Source of the DNA: Metellina segmentata
Taxonomy: Eukaryota > Arthropoda > Arachnida > Araneae > Tetragnathidae
Length of the DNA: 64,000 bases
Direction of reading: 5' to 3'
Assembly: GCA_947359465.1 (NCBI GenBank)
Contig: OX375875.1
Coordinates: forward strand, 58,591,981-58,655,980
Part shown: positions 55,992-64,000 of the stretch, piece after piece
Position numbering within the stretch: the stretch's first letter is position 1
Layout of the letters: every line of letters begins with the position of its first letter
The notes under the pieces: generated by a model
Seen by the model: the letters and a program-made list of their open reading frames with translations, nothing else
The model's database searches: none
Told to the model about the DNA's origin: nothing
Program-made: the position numbers and the translations under genes

Positions 55992-58142
55992 AAGGTGAAA
56001 ATAAAGATTTCAAATAAAATAGTGCTGTTTAAATAATTTAAAATGTCTCATAACGTATTCAAATTATAATTTTTTAAAACGTAATGACATAAACATTAAC
56101 ACCGAACTGTATTACTTTAGTTTAAATTACCTTACCGTAAAAAGTAATAGTGGAAATAGAAATGATTATGTTTTCACAATGATATAGAGGGTGGGGAACG
56201 AATAGGTGACTGGATTTACTATTTTCATCTTTTTTACGTGCACCTATGTAACAGGACTTTCTCGTGGTAGATAACCCTATACCTGGTCACAGGATGGATG
56301 CAAAAGGGGGTTCCGAGATATTTAAAACGTTTTTACACTGCTGCTGTCAGTGTCTTCAAAATTAAAACCGTTATAAATCATTTGATTGTTTTACAATAAT
56401 TGAGGTCTACAATTGTGTAAAGGAAAATTGGAAATTTTACACAATTACGTGTGAGTACATTGAGTACTTTGGGAAGCATATTTTTTTTTCACAAGGGGAT
56501 CGTCATTTAAACTGGTATTAGAGTACCTAGTAACTTAATACTGGGTCCTGAGAGCAAATGGCATTAAAAATTAATTTTAAACAAAATAAATTTGCTGGCA
56601 TTTGTAAAATAAATCTTGAATCACTGATAGTAAATTTTCAAAGTTAAAAAATTCACATGTTTTCTAAATCATTTGTATTGCAGAGGAAATAGTAATAGAA
56701 TTTAGATTCTACTCGTACTTTATCACTTAACTGATCTAAAAAAAGCAATTCCCATTGTCACACTATTCGCGCCGAGCTTATCTCTGAGACCGATGTTGGC
56801 GCCACTCCCAAAATTGGCTTAACTTTTCAAGTTCTTCACTAGCGCCAAGAACGTTGCCAAATTGCCAGTGTATTATCTCTGGACGCGATAGTAACGATTC
56901 CTTTTGGGAATCAATATCTGTGTACTTGGAACAGTACAGTAACTTTGATGCTTTCAATTTATGTGTCAAATAAATATGATTACAGTTAACTAATTTTTAT
57001 ATTTTTATGTGAACCACATCACATGTATTTACAAAATGCATTTTTCTTTAAGAAATTATTATCTAAAACATATAACATAGGAAGTTAAACCGCAATGAAA
57101 ATTGACATGACACTTTTCATGTTAAAACGAAGGCGAAGCTTCATAAAGTTTGGAATCAGACTTAATCATTTAAAGCAACAACAATTTTAGTTCTTTATGT
57201 ATAAAATTCGCTTTTGTATGTTTATTTTTTTATAATTTTAATGCATGATTTTTTCAATATTTAATAAAGCCTTTCGAACAAAAATATTTTTGGGCTTTGT
57301 TACAATCCATTCTTTTGCAGTATTTCATCTAAATAATGCCTCGAAATAGTTTAATACTTTATGAACAAGGAGGGACATTTCTATAATTGGTGGCTTTAGC
57401 GTTTCTGCAACAATACTTATGTATGTATAAAATATTGACTAAGGTTTCATCTGTATATCAAAAACGGCATGGGTTCAATAAATCATTTATATTCATATAT
57501 GTTGTTCTGACCTCTTCTGAAATTAAATTTCCAGAATATTACTTTTACAAAAGAAACTTCAAACGGTTTACAAACTGCAAAAATGACAATATATCAATGG
57601 AGTTGTGAACACTACTTTATTTGCATATTGAGGTTGTCTTTAGCAATCGAAAAAAAAGGAAGGCGCGATTCAAGTAAATTTTTATTTCAACATTATTATT
57701 CCATTAACAAATTCCAAAAAACATCTCGTACCGACAGTTTTGTAGAACGTCTATAAATTGGGTTTTTTTTTTTTTTCAACTTTTTTTTCTGTCAAATATG
57801 TAGCTAAAGGAGAAAGGAGATCAATAAAGTTACATGCATAAATTCAATTCTCAAATCAAGCATATTAAAACATTCATAAAAACGTTTGCAAAACACAGAT
57901 CAAATTTGTGTTTTTAAGTAAATATCTATCGTCTGATAAAATAAGATTTTTTACTGATGAATAAATACAGCTGGCTAAAATAATATTCTTTGTGTTTTAC
58001 TCATATAATTACTTCCCGCCAATACATCAGGCTTCTGAACCCAGGTCGTGAATTTAAACTATAATGCAGTAAGGTTTTTGTAGGGCAAAGGGACATGTTT
58101 AGCCAGCGTCAAACACAAGACAACGCCACGTAAAATCTCTTA
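55992..58142. other. No supported gene
   Basis: This should hold the 5' side of gene 2, but no exon ending in phase 0 with clear coding was found. 56998-57090 resembles 16505-16605. A minus-strand open frame at 56778-56969 lacks known motifs. A T-tract lies at 57763-57777. Confidence 0.4.
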
Positions 58143-58245
58143 TGAGAGAAGAAGAAGCAAGAAGGATTATGGAATATAGAAATACGATGAAAGCGGTAAA
58201 AGATCGTTTTGGTATACCAGGGGCATCTATTTATTGTACGTGAGC
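58143..58245 (+). pseudogene. Possible Psq-type helix-turn-helix fragment of a pogo-like element
   Basis: The short frame REEEARRIMEYRNTMKAVKD, then RFGIPGASIYCT, recalls the pogo/CENP-B N-terminal helix-turn-helix (a-x-x-A-x-x-x-FGIP-x-[AS]-[ST]-[LI]-Y). The preceding KHKTTPRK in another frame would fit the element's start. The fragment is too short to be sure. Confidence 0.25.
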
Positions 58246-60093
58246 AAGTTCTTCCCAACCATAAAAATATTTAAATATAATTTTAACCAATTGTTGTATA
58301 ATGAGTAAGGGTAAAATGTGAGTCATATTCGTCAATGCAAGTTTTTCTTTCATACATCATTGCAACCTAAAACCCAAAAAATCAAACAACCTTTTACATA
58401 TTAGGAGAGATTCTAAAATTGTTATCAACTGTATTGAATTTCCTTAGAACTAAAACACCAGTTACGCCAATGTCCAAGATAGACTTTGAATATTACTTTC
58501 AAAACTATTAACACCCAGAATTCTAGCATCTAATATAAATCGTTAATTACATGGACAGTGCTATCGATATTTTAGTTTTGATGTGAAAGCTATAGTTTTT
58601 ATAGAGTCATTGTAATACGGTTATTCCCCATACCTTTTGCATGGCCTTATCATGAATGACTCTCTCTTATCAGTTTCCCGCAAACAATGTATTTAAGTAG
58701 GTCACCCGTGAAATGTTAATCGATAGAATAATTGCTATTTCGTTTGACGGAACATGAACACTTTTTTTCCTTTTTTCACTTTTCTCTCTCGTTAAACTTT
58801 GTGCGGTAGTGATTCGCTATATAACAAACTGTTCCCTCACCTTCTAAATAGTGTTTAAAACACAAAGTAAAGCTTATTTTAACACTTGGTCTGCAAATAT
58901 TACAGAAATCAAGAAAGCATTTCGTCAAATAATAAAAACCTTGAAATATCTTCGCTACAGCATAGATAACATTTACGAAACCTCGTCAAAATCTGTTTTA
59001 CAAATAATGTACCTAAGCATTTTTGTTTTGCTTGTCATTGTCAAACTTTCCCTTCCTTGTAAAATTACTTGGAGAATGGGATGTAGCACAAGGTGCTAAT
59101 CTCGCAATTTGAACGTAGTTCTCAGAATTATAAGGTTTGTCCTTGGATCCAAAAACGTTATATATTGGTAGACTGAGAATAGGTATTGAGAAGAGCTCCC
59201 AAAAGTGTGACCAACATGTCTACTAGTAGTCACGTGACAGTTCTGTGAAAAATTGAATTGGTTGGGCGCTTTGGCCTTTCATCGCCTCATTTCGACATTT
59301 TCTGACAGAGTAGATGGGGAATGTTCATTTCTGTAGAGTGGCGGGAAGAAAATTGTAAAATCCTAAAGTCAACTACTACGTCGCGTAAACCAATCAGATG
59401 ATGAATCAATTAATGTTCGTTTTTTCCTGTCGCGTTCCTAATCAGGAACACAAAAAATGTTTCCATTGCTCACGCTACTTCTGTATATCCTTTATGCTCG
59501 GATCTTTTCCTTCGGAATTGATCCCGGATCTCCGCTGATAGTCCGTTCTGTGACTACAGTGCGTCTAAAATCCAACTACCTATCTCCATAGGAAAAATTT
59601 CCACACCCTCAATTCAATTTCATTAAACCTTAATCTCTCTCAACTTGCACCTTGGTTTTAATGATTTCATTCAATAGATAATTAAAGGATGGACACTTTT
59701 CTTACCCAGTATCTCATTTTTCTCAAAACCTTTACCTTATTTTAGGCATGTTGTAACATGTAAAAAAAAGTTGAGAATCATGCAACGTAAATTAGTTAAT
59801 AATTCTATATAACACACTTTAATAATTGGGTAAACCAAATTTTTGTTAGCCTCAACTATAATTATCTTCGACAAAATAGTTTTAAGTGCTGCTGCGATTT
59901 TCTACATGTAAGCAAATTAGTCAATCCAATTTACAAAACTCGTGAATGGAGACTATATAAGATCAAAGTTACTTCAATTTGAAAAGTTTCGTCTATTCTA
60001 ATAATTCTTAGGTGCATATATTTATCACATAAACCAAAGTATTTGAATTAACGTAACTTTATTAATATCCAAAATTTAATGCAAAATTTAAAA

Positions 60094-60097
<4 letters not shown>
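58246..60097. other. No gene seen
   Basis: AT-rich with short unsupported frames. A GC-balanced piece at 59100-59600 shows no recognised motif. Confidence 0.4.

Positions 60098-60145
<48 letters not shown>
60098..60145. repeat. (TA)n microsatellite
   Basis: About 24 TA units, uninterrupted. Confidence 0.97.
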
Positions 60146-60150
<5 letters not shown>

Positions 60151-63100
60151 TTTTAAAAAGATGATTTGTTGTTCAACAGGTTGTTGTACATTTTTTTACT
60201 GTATAATTAAAACATCTTTTAAAAAAAAAATTTTAAGTATATCTGAATTAAAATAGTTTTGATCCAAGAAGTTAGCAATTACCTAAAACGTGGTGCTTTG
60301 GATAAAATAGTCTAGTTGACAAAAAAAAAAAAACACTTTCAACTCTGACTCCAGCTTAAGGTATTTTTTTATTCTGTTATTATCTACATATATGAATAAA
60401 TTTGAAGAAATCGTATACTCTTTTGACATAAATAGCGAAATCCATTGAAAATATAATTTCAAGCAGTATGAAATTTTTCTAGTTTGAGTAACCCTGGTGC
60501 AAACAAAACAATGTTTACACTTTAAGCAGTGTGTGTAAGACAATATACAAAACGAATTTTAGATATTAGTTTAATGGATTTTCTTGTTTGTTTACCATTT
60601 CTATTTTCTTCGGAAATTAGACTAATACTTCTGTGTATCTAGCAAGACTTTTATATTCATTCGATTCTCTTGATGAACACTAAAATAGAAAAACAGTTTT
60701 CATGTGGCAGTATTTTAAATCGTAATTTTAAAAACATCCTTATTTATTTAACTGTTATCTCTGCAGAAAAAATATCCAAATGCAAGAAAAAAGGCACACA
60801 AATATAGTCTGATACGAAATAAAACAAAGCATTTAATTGAAACAGATTACTTATTGAATTGAAATTAGTCAACCCCTCCCCTCTCGAGAATTGTGCGGGC
60901 AATTCCACAAAACATGAAACATGCAAATGAAAAAATATTTTAGAAAATTACCTCAAATTTATTTATTTTTTTCTAGATAGTGCAAAGTTTCTATACTTGA
61001 ATTCCGACAGCGCCTTTACGCATTTATTTTATCAGTACATAGTCAACTGTTCTAAAACCAGAGTTATGAAGAGTTTTTACTGTGAACGGCTGGTCTTTCC
61101 GTGCAATTTTTCTTATAATATTGTGTATTTTGTGTTTCATTTTTTGTGCTTAATAGAAATATCTTTTTAAGTGGACAAAATTGTGTCAAATTTTGTAAGA
61201 ATTATATTTATGGAAGGACTTTGAAAACAGTGCTCTATATAATGTTACGTGAGTCACAAAAAAAAACCTGTTTTCGTCAATCTGAAATGCAAACGATTTT
61301 GTAATAGATTTATTTTTATTAAAACTTGTTTTTTGCAATATAAAAATTACATTATGGCACATTACATTATGTATTTGAAATCACAAGATAATAAAAAATT
61401 AAATAAAATTTTAAAGTATCGTGTTTTAAGGAACAAAGAAACTTCAAAGAAAAAAGTGCCTGAATTGTACAAAAATGGCACTTTGGGATAAATAATGGCA
61501 CAAAAATGGCATACACTTTTAGAAAAGTTATAACCCGAACAAAACGTAGATTATCTTGCACACCACGTCGTAACGAATGGCGACGAAACAATCTATGGTG
61601 AGGAAACTGTTTTGCAGCATTTGTAGTTCGAATTTAAAGTTTCAGTTCAGGTAGTAATCATTAGAAATTATCATCTTTTAACAGAGATACACTAGATGAA
61701 ATAATACCATTTTGTTGACGAGATGAATAGCCGAATGTCGACTCCTATACCTCAAGTCATCGATACAAAGGAAGTTTTAGTAAATAATGAGCTCGAATTC
61801 GTAGAAGCTGGCAAAAAAGTAGTGAAGACAATTGTATTTTAAATTCTAAGGGAGGAAATTCAGATCTTCGATTGCTGCATATTGAATCCAAAGTACATCC
61901 AATAATACGAATAAAAAGATTTAATGTTACCATAAGGGTATCTCCTATAAAGTGAAATTTCCTGAACCAATCCTATGAGATGGTAGAAAACCGAAGCTGA
62001 ATACTGAGTTGAAGCAAAATATGCAGTGATATTATTCTAATGAAGCGTGAATAAGACGACTAATTTTACAATAGTATTGACACTTAACCACAATTGCCAA
62101 AATGCAGTTGGTCTTTCTATCACCCCAAATGATACATTTTTTATTAGTTTTTATTCATATATGCTTTGAAATGTCTTTAGTATATTATTCGTTATTAAAT
62201 ATATCGTAATTACATATTAAGCTGGGTTTTGCATAGATCTGATTGTAACGAGAGTCACAGTGAATTACCCTATAGCAAAATTACTACATAAATTGCTTTA
62301 AAAGTTTAATAAAAAAGAATTTACAGTTCCTGGTGATATACCTGGAGATTTTAAAATCAATATAAGAAACTGATAAGAGATAATCAATTTTGCTATGTAG
62401 GAGATTGTAAAAAGATGTGTTAAAGAAATGTCTTTAGAAGCTTCAAAGTAATTAAACCGAAATTATTTCTCAATTCAGAAGAATGTACAACTAGATTCAA
62501 AATTCTAAAAATAAATGGAAGTGTTTTCAAACGTGAGGTGACGAAATACTTATGTGGCCAATCGAAGATGGAAATGAAAAGTGAGATTTTTAAAACATTT
62601 TGGGATCCCACGGTTTGATTGTATTGAAAAAAATATTTTACATAATCTTTTAACACATACTTTTGGGGGTTAGTGACGCTAATTTATGGTTGTGTTTTAG
62701 GTTATATGCCTATATTTAACTCTTTCAAATGAAGCAATTTCACCACAAAGCCACTCTTTTTGCGGGCTGAGTTAACGTGTGTGGAAGGTCGCATCTTGTC
62801 TGCAGGCCGGATAAACCTGTTACGAAAGCCATATCTGGACTTCAATCAGGGTAGAGGGATTCAAATGTTATATCAGGACTGCATGTCAATTTAACCATAC
62901 AGGAGGGCCCGGTAAACTCGTATCTGGAGTTCAGGTAGCTTAAGCCTCTTTGAAAGGACATATCAAATTAACGGGCCTGATAAAGATATTTAGAGGGTCG
63001 TATCATTGTGTGGATGGCCGAATGTGGACTGAGGGTATAGAAAAGTCGTGTCTGTATTTTCTGACTGGGATCATCCCAGCCGAACACTTTAAGGGTATAG

Positions 63101-64000
63101 CTGAAGGTTTTTCTCATCATGACAAAGTCCTTTCTTGTAATGGAATATAGAAAAATATAGTTTCTTGTCTTAGATCATGCCAGTAGAAGTACATGGAGCT
63201 TTCAATGAAGCATTCGAATTAAGAGTCTCATCAATAAATTGCCCTGTTAATTTATTTTACGAGTGGATGTGTAAATTGGCCCTTGAAAAAGTGATCATTC
63301 CAAGTGTCGCGTTAGTATCGGGATAGGTATTAAACTTTCTTTCCTGCGAATGGCAATGAGCTGTGGCTTCTAATTCTGAGATAGCTAAGCTGTTGGTAAT
63401 TTAGCGTAAATACGTATTTTGACCTAGAAATTAATCTTAAAAACTCCCTTTCTACCCGATTAATCATCCTTTTTGAGAGCCCAGAGCTTGGAATTGTATT
63501 GTCTAATAGGTAATAACTGAGGCAGGGATGGCACTCTAAAGATCAAGTCCTGTGAATTCCGAAAACAAAATTTCAAAATAGTGACAACTTCTTTTACAAT
63601 TTAAGGGTACAATATTTTACTATCGAAATATTATGTAATCAATGCTTGTTAAAAATTAGAATATCGGATTTAAAAACACTTTTCAAAAAGACGACATTGC
63701 CAGTCATCTTCAGATTAGAGGTAGGAGGGCACACATTTGAAAACACTAGAGATATATAATAATGAATAAGGTAAGTTTGAATGAAATGATGAATTAATGT
63801 TAAGGTTTTGACCTGCAATGCCCTTTTCTTACATTTTTGAAATAATCATCACCATTATATGTATATAAAGTGCAGTTTTCACGGAACCACATTTACAATT
63901 AACGCATTCACTACAATCACATCTTTTTTAGAAGTATAATCTTCCCAACATTGAACGCATGTATTCGAGTTCATTACATATGAATTTTTGTGGGTTATAG
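60146..64000. other. No gene seen
   Basis: AT-rich. At about 62770-63080 related phrases (ggtcg-tatc...gtgtggat/gtgtggaa, tatctggact/tatctggagt, gggcc(c)ggtaaac/gggcctgataaa) suggest a decayed repeat with units of about 70-80 bp. No exon with both motif and splice support was found. Confidence 0.35.

Noticed and set aside
56115..56190. Donor-like GTAAGG upstream of gene 2 (about 56130)
   Set aside because: In the phase needed to join the 55989 acceptor there is a stop 11 codons before the donor.
63183..63330. Plus-strand frame MPVEVHGAFNEAFELR... after an acceptor-like ttgtcttag
   Set aside because: About 48 codons with no recognisable motif and no partner exon or donor.

Overview
The window is AT-rich, intron-rich and transposon-dense eukaryotic nuclear DNA. 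It has split exons with GT-AG junctions, many dead Tc1/mariner copies, Helitrons, PIF/Harbinger elements, CR1-like and RNase H-bearing LINE fragments, and a tRNA-derived SINE. The SINE body at 33.2 kb and the short 'ttttatggcgcaagggcc' repeat at 15.5 kb resemble repeats I associate with spiders, so a chelicerate, most likely a spider, is my best guess. That is inference, not proof.

Host genes are few, and all three run on the minus strand. (1) At the left edge are two short exons (5311-5337 and 223-323). Their joined reading frame begins like the ligand-binding domain of an ionotropic receptor (IR/iGluR family), and the gene runs off the left end. (2) and (3) are two head-to-tail paralogues of a protein I do not recognise: gene 1 (exons 26787-27616 and 22869-23196) and gene 2 (exons 55172-55989 and 50151-50475). 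The paired exons have almost the same lengths, the same intron phase (2), the same acceptor phase (0) and a shared set of motifs. The 5' exons of both were not found. Their layout loosely recalls the apolipoprotein L pore region, but this is weak.

Almost everything else is mobile DNA. 0-20 kb: Tc1 copies at 3.2, 7.3, 16.8 and 18.8 kb, a mariner at 11.4 kb and a Helitron at 10.0 kb. 23-33 kb: LINE remnants, a Tc1-like element 41 bp from a splice donor of gene 1, a 35-bp minisatellite split by a Helitron, a LINE tail with three 198-bp repeats, and two SINE-like units. 34-38 kb: a pogo-like C-terminal fragment, then a Harbinger-derived element holding a second nested terminal-inverted-repeat element. 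38.4-40.1 kb: a piggyBac-like MITE followed directly by about seven 221-bp tandem repeats, each carrying the MITE's palindromic end. 40.75-43.65 kb: a 2.9-kb transposon with about 725-bp inverted termini and a broken, unclassified transposase. 43.7-49.0 kb: four consecutive Tc1 elements. 50.7-54.7 kb, in the last intron of gene 2: two Harbinger elements, a Helitron and a Merlin/ISXO2-like fragment. 56-64 kb is nearly empty.

The window reads as a graveyard of cut-and-paste transposons lodged in long introns and intergenic DNA around a small tandem gene family. No CRISPR, operon, rRNA or true tRNA gene was seen.
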